Assembly: GCA_032209605.1 (NCBI GenBank)
Contig: JASFXZ010000010.1
Location: forward strand, 14,405,385-14,469,384
From: Mactromeris polynyma
Taxonomy: Eukaryota > Mollusca > Bivalvia > Venerida > Mactridae
Reading direction: 5' to 3'
Length of the DNA: 64,000 nt
Shown: one piece after another, positions 21,561-33,697 of the stretch
How the letters are laid out: the number at the start of each line of letters is the position of its first letter
Numbering within the stretch: the first letter of the stretch is position 1
Position numbers and translations under genes: made by a program
Notes under the pieces: generated by a model
Database searches by the model: none
What the model saw: the letters and a program-made list of their open reading frames with translations, nothing else
What the model was told of the DNA's origin: nothing

Positions 21561-22229
21561 CAGACTGACACACGAACGAACGCAAACACGCACAAACGAC
21601 AGATAACTCGCCACGATAAAGCTCTCTGGCCCCTAGTTCAGTATAACTAATAATCACTGTTTGTCGAGGATTTAGAACTTTACCTCCAGAAAGTTGCAAT
21701 TTGGGAAAACTTATTGATTATATTATTATTTGCATATGATGTGGTATTACTTGGAAATAACAACACAGGAACGCTTTGAATATGTTTTATAGTTACTCTA
21801 ATACGTGTTGACAAGTAATTGTATTTGTAATACAAATAAAAATAAAATCAAAGTGTTTAGAAAACGAGGGGTGAAGAAATAATAAATCTTGGAATTATAA
21901 TGGCGAACATATAGAAGTTGTTGATAATTTTAACAACCTAGGGTGTCTTCAATTATACCAAATTGAATATGATTTAAATCAAAAATTCAATATAAGGAAA
22001 GCATTGAAAACATAAAATGTCGAGTAGATAACACATGTTCTTAGAATGTATCGAGTTGTGGTCTGATTCTTAATGAATATGAAGATGTTTTATCTTCATT
22101 TAAGTTTGAGAAATACCAGTAATTAAGAAACCCTTACAGATATTGCCAAAAATGCTTAGGGCACATTATTCTGTTAAGATTTTCTCTCAACAGTTTGTGA
22201 TGTGATTTCACTTTATATGCACATGTATA

Positions 22230-22510
22230 TAGTGTTCATGTTATGTTCTCCCCGCTTTCGGCCTATTGTTGCCAGCTGTCTTGACTTGTCCTGTGAAGTA
22301 GTACATCCATTAAATCCACCCCCTGTTTGTCCTCTTTGATTCTCCTTAGTTATACCTTATGGTCGGCCAGGCCATTCCTTGCGCTCCTGTTACCATACGT
22401 ATTTACCATTGCGCCTCCTCAAATGCCTAAATATGTTTTGTGAACTGTTGTTTTCCCGGAGGTCTGTGTGGAGAGGCATTGTCTTATGTATGTGGCGTTC
22501 CCTGTAGCAA
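22230..22510 (-). repeat. Dispersed ~260-bp repeat, copy 3, inverted
   Basis: The reverse complement gives GGAACGCCACATACATAAGA, CACACAGACCTCCGGGAAAA, GGTAAATACGTATGG and CAGGCGC-like blocks matching copies 1 and 2. Confidence 0.72.
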
Positions 22511-23769
22511 CTTATTCTCTGTATTAGTATACACTTCAGACATGACATTTTGCCCATCATAATGGTTGTATTACATATTGCATTAACACCATTTCATGTT
22601 ACACAAGTTGTGTATAACTGCAGGGATTTTTATTCACTTTTCAAGCTGTTATTGAGTGATAAATATTCCCCATTGAACTAAGTATTCTTTTCCCCCAAAT
22701 GTTAGAACAGAAATTCCCAATCTAAATCTCGGGAAAACCATTGACGTTTTTTTAAAAGAAAATATAACATATGGTCTTAGCTCTGTAATGTAACACTGCA
22801 GAAGAGTATGTATTCTGATACATTATTTAGACCCTTTCAGACTAAATTGTTATAAAGTTTTGTTTTGTTTTCCATTTTTGTGTTGCGTTATTTCACAATA
22901 GATCCCATTTTTTACCAAATAATGCTGCTTAAGTTAACACTGTGTGATGAGTAAAGTCATTAGATAAATGAATAAGCCACTTGTGGTTCAAGTGTTATAG
23001 TTTCTGCTATACAAGTTTATTTAAACTGTCATTATTTATCAATTGATGCAATGTGCCAGCACATGTGGATTACCTCGACCAAATACTTCGTACGCTACTT
23101 CAGACATAGATAGAAGTAGCATACTAGTAAGTTACAAGAAATGCATTGATGCAAAGCATCCAAGGGCGCCGCAAAACTGGTGCACAAATGTTTTGGAATA
23201 GCGTAATGACGGGAAAATGTTTTGGAATAGTCCATTTTCACACTATCATTGGCGTGTATTTCCTTTTAAACACCGTAACTTGCACGTTACAAGTATCAAT
23301 GTGTTAATATTGATATAACTAAATTGAAAAGTTTTTTCTAATTAATTATTTTTTATTTTATCTTCGACACCTAACACACATGATGTTTATGTAGAATCAT
23401 TATGAAAAAGTATATTGTATTGGTTGACTGACGAGTTCTTGTTTCTCCTCTTAGACGAATATTAAGAAATATTATAAGTAAGGAATGTTTCATTTTAATT
23501 TGGATTTAATATTAGTATTTTAACTTCGTTATATTTCAACAGACTAACTAATATCAAGTGAAGAGATATGTCTTATAAACAATTAAAGTGTTATACAAAA
23601 GTATCACCTATAATAACGTCGTAGTTTAGTTCCTTTCCAATAGTTGTGCTTTAATATTTGATCTCTCGTTGAGACTAGCACTAATATTTTCCGTACGGAT
23701 GGCTTAACGTGTTCGGAACTGTTTATTTTCACCAAAATATTTGGTGTTCCCGATACTTAAGTATCATTA
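22511..23769. other. No gene recognised
   Basis: AT-rich. TGTTTTGGAATAG occurs twice near 23190-23230. No frames of note. Confidence 0.45.
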
Positions 23770-24632
23770 CCGCCTATAGTCCCAGACTGGTTGTATAGTG
23801 ACACTGTGTATATGTATATGACTATATCATTAAACATATAATAGTGTCACTATACTGCGAGTCTGAGACTATAGCATTAAACATATACAATGTGTGACGA
23901 TACAGCCAGTCTGAGACTATAGCATTAAACATATTCACTGTGTGACAATACAGCCAGTCTGAGACTATAGCATTAAACATATACACTGTGTCACTATACA
24001 GCCAGTGTGAGACTATAACATTAAACATATTCACTGTGTGACGATACAGCCAGTCTGAGACTATAGCAATAAACATATTCACTGTGTGACGATACAGCCA
24101 GTCTGAGACTATAGCAATAAACATATTCACTGTGTGACGATACAGCCAGTCTGAGGCTATAGCAATAAACATATTCACTGTGTGACGATACAGCCAGTCT
24201 GAGACTATAGCATTAAACATATTCACTGTGTGACGATACAACCAGTGTGAGACTAAAGCATTAAACATATTCACTGTGTGACGATACAGCCAGTGTGAGA
24301 CCATAGCAATAAACATATTCACTGTGTGACGATACAGCCAGTGTGAGACTATAGCAATAAACATATTCACTGTGTGACGATACAGCCAGTGTGAGACTAT
24401 AGCATTAAACATATTCACTGTGTGACGATACAGCCAGTGTGAGACTATAGCATTAAACATACACTCAGTGTGACGATACAGCCAGTGTGAGACTATAGCA
24501 TTAAACATATACTCAGTGTGACGATACAGCCAGTGTGAGACTATAGCATTAAACATATACTCAGTGTGACGATACAGCCAGTGTGAGACTATAACATTAA
24601 ACATATACACGTTGTCACTATACAGCCAGTGG
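23770..24632. repeat. 48-bp minisatellite, about 17 copies, with one inverted unit
   Basis: Unit GCATTAAACATATTCACTGTG...GACTATA, 48 bp. The leftmost unit (23775-23825, AGACTGGTTGTATAGTGACAC) is in inverse orientation, so the array edge can fold back. As 48 is a multiple of 3, one minus-strand frame stays open for 262 codons of a 16-residue repeat; I treat that as an artefact of the period. Confidence 0.92.
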
Positions 24633-25974
24633 TCTGAAGTTCCACAGAAATATATATGTTATCCTTTAAAACGTCAAAAATAACTACAGATTAAAAGTAA
24701 ACCGGGAACATTCCATGTTAAAATATTCAGATTACCATGCATCATGCAACAGGTTAAGATGTTTATAATACCACGTAATGTATCAAGTGGTTTGTTTAAG
24801 CTATGCTACTGAGGCAGTCGTACACGTTATTTATCTCAAATCGGGACACCTCGTACAATTCTACGAATCATAATTGACAACTTGGTATTTCATACATTGT
24901 TGGCTCCGGCATAGAAGTTTTAACTTGCATTAAGCAAGGCAACACCTAGATATAAAACGTCGGTAAAACAGCAACTGTATCATGAAGATTAAACATGTTG
25001 CGCAAACACCACTTTTGTTCCTTCTTCAATTAGAAGGGAATTCTAATTTCTTGTATTGTTGAGCGAAATCTCAAAGTCATCCAATCTGAAATTACAATGC
25101 GGACAAGTTCTTGCAGCGTTTTAAATGTTTTCACAATGTGAAACGTCCTGATACATCCGATGATGTTCCTTAAAAAAGGCCGAGGTGTTCAGATTGGCTT
25201 GCGCTGTAGCATGTCACGCGACAATCAAGGTTTCACGTGCCATTTTTCGCCAAAAGAACATTTGTTCAACTAGACGACACTTGTTGCTTGCTTCCGCATT
25301 GAGTCTTACAATGACGTATCGGGATTCCGTTTACTAAAAAGATCCTCATCATAGTAGGTTTAGGCAATATCTTTGATGTTGCGTGTGCCTTGTACTCTAA
25401 TATTTAAATTATCTTTGCCATACTTTCCACAGAGACTACATACATTCATTTTGGAAGCCATATCGGAACTACTTTCCCGCCACGTTCTTCCGAAGTATAT
25501 GTATATTAATAATAGCCGAAATGATCCGATTGTAATTAGTCGGCGCCCCGGGAGTGCGCCGACTATATTTGATACTGTCAAAGATCTAGCCTAACTTGGG
25601 GATCAGATATTAAAGTTGACCGCCATTTGTTTTATGTAAAGAAGAGCGCTGTGACCAAAACACAGGTTAAGTGATCGTATATTCAATTTGATTAGCAGTA
25701 GCGTTGTTCGACTTCACTTGGACCACGTTATCAGCCTGATTAAATGACAGCAATAGCTTCGTAATAGTTAATTGAATTAGATGCAATTTCCCGACATTTT
25801 TCTGACCAAAACATGTGTATATAGCAAGTGAAAATTAACTGATCCAGACGGAGTTTTCGTGTGACACGGGCAGACAGACGGACAAACAGATCTTAACTTG
25901 GTTCCAGTGTGACGATATTGCAATTCTACATTTTAAAAAGCAGGCGAGAAATGTACATTGAAAGTGGCATACAT
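24633..25974. other. No confident gene
   Basis: A minus-strand frame near 25460 (MASKMNVCSLCGKYG...) has one CxxC and then a stop. Its start context is fair, but nothing else supports a gene. Confidence 0.4.
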
Positions 25975-26096
25975 GGGCCGTAAATTGCCTCCCCTGGGCA
26001 AAAAAATTTTTGGACCCTTTTTAGACAAAAAATGATTTTTTTTTCAGCCCGCAATAGGAGGCAACTGCCTACATGCCTCCATGTAATTTACGGCCC
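25975..26096. mobile_element. Harbinger-like MITE
   Basis: Ends GGGCCGTAAATT and AATTTACGGCCC are a perfect 12-bp terminal inverted repeat; inner GCCTCC and GGAGGC also pair. GGGCC ends are typical of PIF/Harbinger MITEs. 122 bp, non-coding. Confidence 0.75.
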
Positions 26097-27479
26097 TGCA
26101 TATGTATCGTTTTTTTTTTACCGCACAATAAGCCGCGTATTTCTCACGCCGTATGGACAGACGGACAGTTAAAGGTTTCGGCATTTCTTAGTATGAAGTA
26201 ATATATATAATCAATACCTTAAGTACTTAGTTTCATATCATTACTATCCGTTGAGTAGCATGCATTTAAAGGGACCTCGATAAGTAGCTGTGATGAACAC
26301 TTCCTTTGTTAATCTGAATTGGTAATTGGTGTATTTTGTACTAAGCCTATCGCTCTGCATTTACATAATTTTTGCCTTTATAAATGTATAAATGATGCAG
26401 ATGCAAAGTCCTATGTTTCATGTATTTTTCTCCGTTTGAATGTAATGAATTAGGAGATAATTGATTTCCCTTAGAATATCTCCGATAGGTGTCGCTAGCA
26501 GGTGCTTGTGGCACGAGATTTTCATGTAAGCGTTTAGGTTTGAAAGTCATTCTGCTTTGGGCAGCCGACACATTAATACCAGTTTTTTCTTTAAAGTTAA
26601 TTATGAAATTTTGACAACGTTACTCGGTCACTCACAATGTAGTCGGTTGCCCAAGTGCTACCCATAAATCACAAATTAAACAGTAATTTGAAATGTATGT
26701 TGTTTTATGTCTTGTTTATCGGAGGTGGTCGAGTTGAAAGGGAACCTATAAACAAAAAGATAACCGTGATGGGTGTTGGATATTTTAAAATATTGGCGTA
26801 GTATGTGTAGAATTCGCGTAGTACACGGCTGAAACCACCCCTAATATTCTCGTAAACATCAAGGGTAGGTATCATGGGTGAAAGATTTAATGATGTTACA
26901 ACACAACATGCCAAATATTATATGTCTGGCGTTATTGTACACACAGTATAACGGAGACCTTTTCATGCTTTTAGTTTAAAGAATTAATCCCTCGGTGTGT
27001 AGACAGTATGTGTAATAACTATCTTTGTCGAATACTAGCGAAAAAACTCGAACACTTCTCGTAACGTTAGATTCTAGGGTCATCATAATATGTGACCTTA
27101 AAATCACGGATTTTTGTAGCTGACTATGTGTTGTGAAAACATGTGCCCTATTTCATGGCGGATGGAAATTTTGCACGTGTTTTACGATGTTTACGACTGG
27201 ATTAAATGGACGAAATTGGGCATACTTTGGAAGGAATTATGTTTTATTTAGGATATATATTAAGTTTTATGTGCTCATTCGCTGTGTTATATTCTGGACG
27301 TTTATGGTCACAGACAGAATAGTGTCTATTTTTTGTGACCGAGTCAAGAAATTTGGTCGTCTGCATATGCTGATTACGTAGGTATAAATATAATTATGTT
27401 CTTGTGCAAATTCGTCAGGAAAGATATTGCCTCATGTTGTAACACTTTATACATAGAATATGAATATCATTTTATTTGT
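26097..27479. other. No gene or repeat recognised
   Basis: Several short frames (26347, 26705, 27133) without known motifs or splice context. Confidence 0.45.
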
Positions 27480-27543
27480 ATTTGGTGCTGTTGTAGTGGT
27501 GTGGGGTGATGGTGCTGTTGTAGTGGTGTGGGGTGAGACGGCC

Positions 27544-27606
27544 GCCCAGTTAGCTCAGTCGGTAGAGCGCCGTACTAGTGTTAGGGGGCTCGTACCCACA
27601 TTGGGC
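27544..27606 (+). ncRNA. tRNA-like sequence, copy 1, deleted
   Basis: GCCCAGTTAGCTCAGTCGGTAGAGC matches a tRNA 5' half with an A box, and ATTGGGC forms the 3' acceptor strand. Relative to the copy at 27721 it lacks about 8-10 bases of the T arm, so it cannot fold normally. It is followed by the same GCACACTTTTTCCCCTT tail as copy 2. Confidence 0.6.
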
Positions 27607-27720
27607 ACACTTTTTCCCCTTAATTTACTTCTATGGTGGCAGTGGTGTTTGACGGCCCACGGTGGTTGAGCCTCAACTGCCGGAAGGTGGAGGAGTGTAG
27701 TGGTGTGGGCTTAGATGGCC

Positions 27721-27791
27721 GCCCGGTTAGCTCAGTCGGTAGAGCACCTTACTAGTGTTAGGGGGTCGTGGGTACGAGCCCCACATTGGGC
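27721..27791 (+). ncRNA. tRNA-like sequence, copy 2, nearly foldable
   Basis: The 71-base sequence folds as a cloverleaf: acceptor GCCCGGT/ATTGGGC (7 pairs, two G-U), D arm GCTC/GAGC, T arm GTGGG-TACGAGC-CCCAC with 5 perfect pairs. The anticodon stem CCTTA/TTAGG has one mismatch and a 6-base loop, so the anticodon is unclear. The following TTTTT could end pol III transcription. Most likely a tRNA-derived SINE head or tRNA pseudogene. The flanks repeat those of copy 1, giving a ~177-bp tandem duplication. Confidence 0.6.
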
Positions 27792-27923
27792 GCACTTTTT
27801 CCCCTTGCTTGACTTCAATGGTGGCATGTGTGTTTGACGGCCCACAGTGGTCGACAGGCATCGCATCATTGCTTGTTTAACTAAATTCGTATGAAAACAT
27901 GGATTTACAGTATTATAAATTCA

Positions 27924-27981
27924 TTATACAGGTTGTTGACAGGGTATATGGGGGAATATAACCTGTCAACAACCTGTATAA
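27924..27981. mobile_element. Foldback hairpin, 24-bp arms
   Basis: TTATACAGGTTGTTGACAGG on the left and CCTGTCAACAACCTGTATAA on the right are perfect complements; TATAACC extends the pairing. A loop of about 10 bases (ATGGGGGA) separates them. A related end occurs at 62219. Confidence 0.85.
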
Positions 27982-28659
27982 CTAATAATATGACTAGAGT
28001 TGACTGTTTTATATCATCTACTTGTATGTTTGTTTGAATGATGTGCACAGTTTTATTCTAGAATCTGTTAAATTGATGTTAATTTCTTGCCTTATAGATG
28101 ACAGTGATTGAAATCCAGTATCATGGAAGTAACCTTGCACCATTGGAGCAGTAATCATGGTAGAAGTCATCAGAACATGGAATAGACATTTAATACAGAA
28201 TAGAGCAGAATCACACAGATAAGTGACTCTATTCACTTCATTTTTCTAAAATTTGTCATTTGCTTATTATGTTATGTCTGTCCAGTGAAATTAGTTGGGA
28301 GAAGTCATGATGTAGGCAGTACAAATCATTGCCTATTTCTTCCATGTTGTACATTAAGATGTTACCAATAGTAATTTTAAGCATAATTATTTGTACCTGT
28401 TAATAGCATTAGTTAACAAAAAAACATCAAAATCATCATCTAGAAGTAGAAAGAGTGATTGACTGAAGTAGTAATAGCAATAAAAAAATGTAAGTTGTAT
28501 TCTCTACTACAATTTTGTTTATTCATTTATTTATTTTATCATCATTTGAAGTTTTCGTTTATCATCATCTCATTCATTATACTCAACCTGGTAAACAAAA
28601 GTTTGGGGGTATGTATACAGGACTCACTCTGTCTGTTGGTCGGTTGGGTCTGTTAACAA

Positions 28660-28860
28660 AAACTTTTGGAGCGAACTACATCTACAGCTTTTGAAGAATT
28701 TTCATGAAACTTCACATGGACAATCTCCATGATGAGTTGTAGTGTGTGACATTATCATCATGGACTGTATAAATTATAAGCTTGATATACAACTCTTTTT
28801 TTTCTGACAAAGTGGTACTGCTGGGGTATTACTACAGTGATAGTTTTAGTATCCTTGGCC
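28660..28860 (+). repeat. Bivalve-type dispersed repeat fragment
   Basis: ACATCTACAGCTTTTGAAGAATTTTCATGAAACTTCACATGG, followed by a CTCCATGATGAGTTGTAGTGTG stretch, has the form of the common mollusc dispersed repeat. No unit boundary is seen. Confidence 0.45.
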
Positions 28861-30789
28861 GGTGTTTGTGGTGAAAGAGAGATGTTGGTGAGTAACATGT
28901 TGAACGGTCCAGGAAGGTGATTTAGTCCCATTAATTGGTCAGTTTATAGATGTGATTTTGTTGTTGCATTGACTGGTTTCTGTGGTAGGTAATGCATGGA
29001 AGACAGTGTGACTTACAGAAAGCAAAATCAAGGTGCTGTAATTCATTTCAAATTTTGTGTATATGCCAATGCATTTGAAAGTGGTTTGGGTAATAGTCAT
29101 TTGCACTATGCTTTGACAAAAAAGCCTCAGTCTGATTGGATGAATTTTAGAAACGTCAGAAATTGTGTGAGAGAATTATATTTGGTGAGAATAGGTATTT
29201 TTTCTGTCTGGCTTTCTTCCATCAAACTGTAGAAACATATATGAATAGAAAAGAGTTATTTTTTAATGGAATTATATACTTATACATGTAGTTTTGTGAT
29301 TCCGGTATATTGAGTAAAGACCATAGGCGGACTTTCTGACTGAGTGCATTGACCAAAGTCTGTTACAGTAAAGGTTACAAGTCAGCATGTCATTCAGATT
29401 ATTTCAATTGTGTGAATATGGTTAGAATTTTCCATATTTTTCAGTTAGCAGAGTTAGATACTTAAATTATTTTGACTCACCTGAGCTAGTTTTTATGGCT
29501 TGTTTGAAATACTGTCCTGTGCTCTACATGGTAATATTAGCTACGCAAGAATATTAGTTGTGATAAGCACGGGCATTGGCAGCGATAAGTTAAAAATTGA
29601 AAAAACAATTATGACCAAAAGTGACCCCTCCATAGAAAGTCTGAAAAATGGCCCAGCTACACCCCTGATAGGTGATTAATAATTTGAAATAATGTATAAA
29701 CCGTAGATAATGCTGTTATATTGCAAGTCCATTTATACCTGGTACAGTTTAGTTACAGTTTATTATGTATATACTTACAATACTTAATACTCTTACATGT
29801 CTTCCCACCGACAAGTGACCATCATGCAGTAGTTGTCTTACTCGTTGTCCGTAAAACATTCTGGGTCGTAGTCCTATTATCCATCCTGTTGGGCCATTCA
29901 TCCCTCTCTGAATGCCGTGGGGGTATTGCTTGTCTTTTGTTGTCAAAGCTGGTATGGACGTATAAAGTATTGAGAAAAATGTTACCTAAATGAGATTGTG
30001 ATGATTGTAATGACATACATAACTGTGCGACAGCAAGTATATTCGGTACAGTTAAATGTCTTGTCTTACTACAGATCTGTCTATATGTTGCATGCACATA
30101 TGAATGAATTTTACTTGATAAGAAAGATCCATTTTGGATTATGATAATATTAATCTTTGTACAACAAAGTGGTCTCTTAACACAGATTAATTGGAAAGCA
30201 GGGAATGGTCCTTCAGTGTGTCGTTTGATATGAGTCCATAAATAGAAGAGTCTTTCCGTATCAGGAAGAATGTTCTGGTCATGACAGTGGTTGTTATTTA
30301 ACTGATAAGGGAGATAACCACTGTGGGGAGCTTGGTTGATGTATGTTGTATGCACATGATTAGCAAATGTATTGAAGTTTGATATTAAAACTTGTTTTGG
30401 GTCATTGTAACAGAGATCTTCTTTTTTTATTCATGCATGGTTCATTACTACAGGTATTATGATATCTGTGTATGAACTCATTTTAAAGATAAGGGCAGTG
30501 GTCCTGAAATGCTGATATATAATCAAAGTGCTGTGATGACTGAAGGCCTGGGGCTGCTGAAAGTTGGATTGTGGGTTTGCTTGCTTGTTATTGATGTAGT
30601 GATTTGTTTGCACACAAATTATCACATAATGTATTATTTCGGGAAACTGGGACAAATGAATATCATCTTATATTCAAAATTGTATGACAATTTCCTTAAA
30701 ATTTTGTGTTTATCGGATTTTTTGTGTCTAATTAGTCTATGTTATACTTGCTTGTTGTATGCACAAATTGTACCATTCATGGTGAGCCT
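28861..30789. other. No confident gene
   Basis: A 177-codon minus-strand frame (29822-30355) and a 139-codon plus frame (30509-30928) show no family motif; the latter runs into a dispersed repeat. TTTTGACTCACCTGAGC at 29470 resembles a common mollusc repeat edge. Confidence 0.45.
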
Positions 30790-31381
30790 TTTGGATCCTT
30801 GGATGTCCGTTGTCGTGCATCTTGAATCGTGCGTCGTGCATCAACATTTTCTTGAAACAACATCTCTACCCATACATGTACCACAAAATGGATTTTGTCC
30901 AAATTCCACAGGAATGATCCTTGGGTAGGCCTCTTTCAAAGTTGCATAAGTCATTCCGGTCCGCTGCATAATTAGGTCACAGGAGCATAAATAGATTTTA
31001 AAAATGTAAAATTTGAAATTGTTCTTGTCCAAAACCCTAAGGTCTAGATCTTTGATATTTGGTGTGTAGCATTGTCTAGTGGCCCTCTTACAAGATTGCA
31101 TCAATTACTAAGTTCAGTCAAAAAACATCGCTGCCAGGGGGCGGGACTTGTTCCCTATATGTATATTGTGGAAACTATAAACAACATCTCCTCCTAAATC
31201 ACTCTTTTTGACCAAACTTCACAGGAATGATCCTTAGGTGGTGGTCATTCGAAGTTATATGAATAGTTCCGGTCTGTTGCATAAGTAGGTCACAGGAGCT
31301 AAAAATAGATTTTAAAAGTGTTAACTTTGAAAATCCTCTTGTCCCAAACCACAAGGTCTAGAGCTTGGTGTGAAGCATTGT
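30790..31381 (+). repeat. Bivalve-type dispersed repeat, two units
   Basis: CACAGGAATGATCCTTGGGTAGG (30908) and CACAGGAATGATCCTTAGGTGG (31221) open two parallel stretches. Both contain GCATAANTAGGTCACAGGAGC and end in GNGTNAAGCATTGTCTAGT. A LINE fragment begins exactly inside the second one at 31382. Confidence 0.8.
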
Positions 31382-31806
31382 CTAGTACTGCGCTTCGGTC
31401 TGGAACCCCTACACCAAACAGTACATATCAAAGCTGGAGATGGTGCAATGTAGACTTGCTCGGTACACTAGCAAGCGGTACAGGAACACCAGCAGCATTA
31501 CAGAAATGCTCAATGAACTTGACTGGGAGTCATTAGAGTCAAAACACACCAAGATCCAGCTCACCATGATATACAGAATCTTGAAAGATCCGGTAGACAT
31601 CAAGTCAACTTTATACTTAATGCCTGCATCTACACGTACAAGGTCACAACACTCTACCAAACTTAGACAACTTGCATCCAGAACCGACAACTACAAATTC
31701 ATTTCTTCCCTCGCACCATCTGCACATGGAATTCTTTACCGGCAATCATCGCCGAGGCCCATGACTTGGTACACTTCAAGCAGGAGCTCACAAAAGTAAA
31801 ATTCTA
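31382..31806 (+). pseudogene. LINE reverse transcriptase C-terminal end, 5'-truncated and frameshifted
   Basis: Starting CASVWNPYTKQYISKLEMVQ, continuing RLARYTSKRYRNTSSITEML, LTMIYRILKDPVDI and then, after a frame change near 31695, FFPRTICTWNSLPAI to a stop near 31806. This is the conserved tail after the palm of many animal non-LTR retrotransposon polymerases ('VWNPY...LE.VQ.RAAR', 'RT..FFPRTI..WN.LP'). Only the last ~140 codons are present. The 5' breakpoint falls inside a dispersed repeat, as expected for a 5'-truncated insertion. Downstream to about 31985 is probably its 3' UTR. Clade not assigned. Confidence 0.85.
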
Positions 31807-32209
31807 AGGCAGCTATCCTTTTCTTTTTATTCTAAATGTGTGTTTGCCCTCTGATATCAGTATCTGTTATGTCCTCCTCTCCTACGAATCAACGCAAGTA
31901 TTCTTGACCGCATTGACCTGACGTAACATCTTACCACGTCGGCGGGGATGGCATCCCACTCGTGAATTAAGGCAGCAGTCGGATCATTGATATTTTTGAT
32001 GAAGTTGTGCAACTTTTACTTTTCACCCCTACGTCATTCAAGCGTTATCATTATACCGAGAATGACCTAAATTTAATTTAACAATAATGCATCATGTAGC
32101 CAATTAAAGCTGTCACATTTTGCTACCAAATTTGCCTATATGTTTTATCTAAATGGTTACAAACTTTATTTCTAAGTCAGTGCACAGTTTCTTTTCAGTG
32201 TCAGTATAG

Positions 32210-33697
32210 TATTCTTTAATTTTGTGCTTTGACTTGGTCTTTGATTTGTTCATGTCATTTGTTTATTGCCATAGTCATTCTGATGATTCTGAAAGTATCT
32301 GTGTTGAGTCTTTTATCCTTGTTGTTGAGCATATATTTGATTGTGTTCCTCACTCTCTTCTTTTTGTTTACATTTAACATTGATATTTTGCCATTTCTGT
32401 ATGTTTGGTTCTTGATCTTTGTCAGACATTGCAATTCACAAACAGATCTGTCACTCAGATTGTCTCACCACCTAAAGATATGAAGTATTGAAGAGGGTGA
32501 ACTGTCAATGTGACTGTAATTCACATAGGAGAAATTTCGTACAAGGAAAATTTAGATGCAATAATACTAACCATAGATTTTTATTAAAGACATCCATATG
32601 TTTATACTTTACTTATATGTTCCCCTTTTGGATTGTATGATTTATAATAATTTTGTGTAATGGTATCAAAAAATATTAAACACAGTGATAACAACTATTT
32701 AGAGGACTATTTATCAGAAACCTAATCTGACATTTTATATAAATTGGGCAGAGATGTTAGAAGTATGTTCGTGGTGACAGTTTTCTCTTTACTCGTTTAT
32801 CAGATTTTAGTCAAATTTTTTATTTTAGGATAGTATAAATTTGGTGTATGTTACGTAAGGTGTCATTTAAGGGTATTCTGGACTTGCATCAAATGGCAAC
32901 ATTTCGGCCAGACCCTATTCCAAATTTCATGCTAAGTTGGTTAAATAAATATGCATTGAATATATTACTGAGGTTTAAGGACCTTTTGGAACTCAGCACA
33001 TAATGCTACAGAATTTCAAGTTGCATATAACCTCACTTAGGATTTGATTTATTTAAGGACAGTTAGTGTAAATTATTTTTGTATAGAAAACGTCAAACAT
33101 TAAGGTATAAGGTAGGTTTAAGGAACTTTCCGGAACCTATTTTTACTCAAAACGGCATATTAAGATGCATTTCAGGAAACTTTTGGAACTTTTTTGCATC
33201 AATACTTCAGTTTAAGTATGTGGTAGGTTTAACGGATCATTTCGGATCTATTTTATACTGAAATTTCATATCAGGGGCATAGATTAAGGATCTTTTCGGA
33301 ACTTATTTTTGTATCAAAATTTCATTAAAATTTACCAAATACTTTATCTGCATATATATTATTCTTGCATAAAGGAGCGATCCTTTAAACTATTCAATTT
33401 AAATGAGGTCATGTTCAATGCAGACTCTGTTTCCCTTAGGAATATTGAGGAGTGAAACTGCTCAATCAGCTTGTTATAAATAGACAGACTGTTACAATGT
33501 CTTAGATTAAATATCAACAATCAAAAGCTCTTCAACTTTTCATAAATTATTTTAGGTTCAGGGTCTCAATTAAGGTTCAAGGTATTAAGGTTTACTTTTA
33601 AGGTTGCGATTGAGGGTCATATGGTCATTTCCAGTATAACAAGGTTAGGCAGGGAACTCGTAAGTACTCTAGCCTCATTTAGGAGGTTTTTACATGG
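32210..33697 (+). repeat. ~1.49-kb repeat unit B, copy 1
   Basis: Starts TATTCTTTAATTTTGTGCTT; landmarks are TTAAGGGTATTCTGGACTTGC, CCAGACCCTATTCCAAATTTC and CATAAAGGAGCGATCC. It repeats head-to-tail in copy 2 with a 1488-bp step. No protein domain found. Confidence 0.92.

Larger units (their letters stand above)
27480..27860 (+). repeat. ~177-bp tandem duplication carrying tRNA-like units
   Basis: The block of GTAGTGGTGTGGG sequence, tRNA-like head, TTTTTCCCCTT and ATGGTGGCA...GTTTGACGGCCCAC occurs twice, with starts 177 bp apart. A short GCTGTTGTAGTGGTGTGGGG doublet precedes the first copy. Confidence 0.75.

Noticed and set aside
25360..25581. Minus-strand CSLCGKYG frame as a zinc-finger exon
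   Set aside because: Only one CxxC, then a stop with no donor site.
29822..30355. 177-codon minus-strand ORF
   Set aside because: No motif, low-complexity composition and no splice or start context; overlapping frames of similar length exist on both strands.
30509..30928. 139-codon plus-strand ORF with hydrophobic stretches
   Set aside because: Its C-terminal part is translated dispersed repeat; no family recognised.
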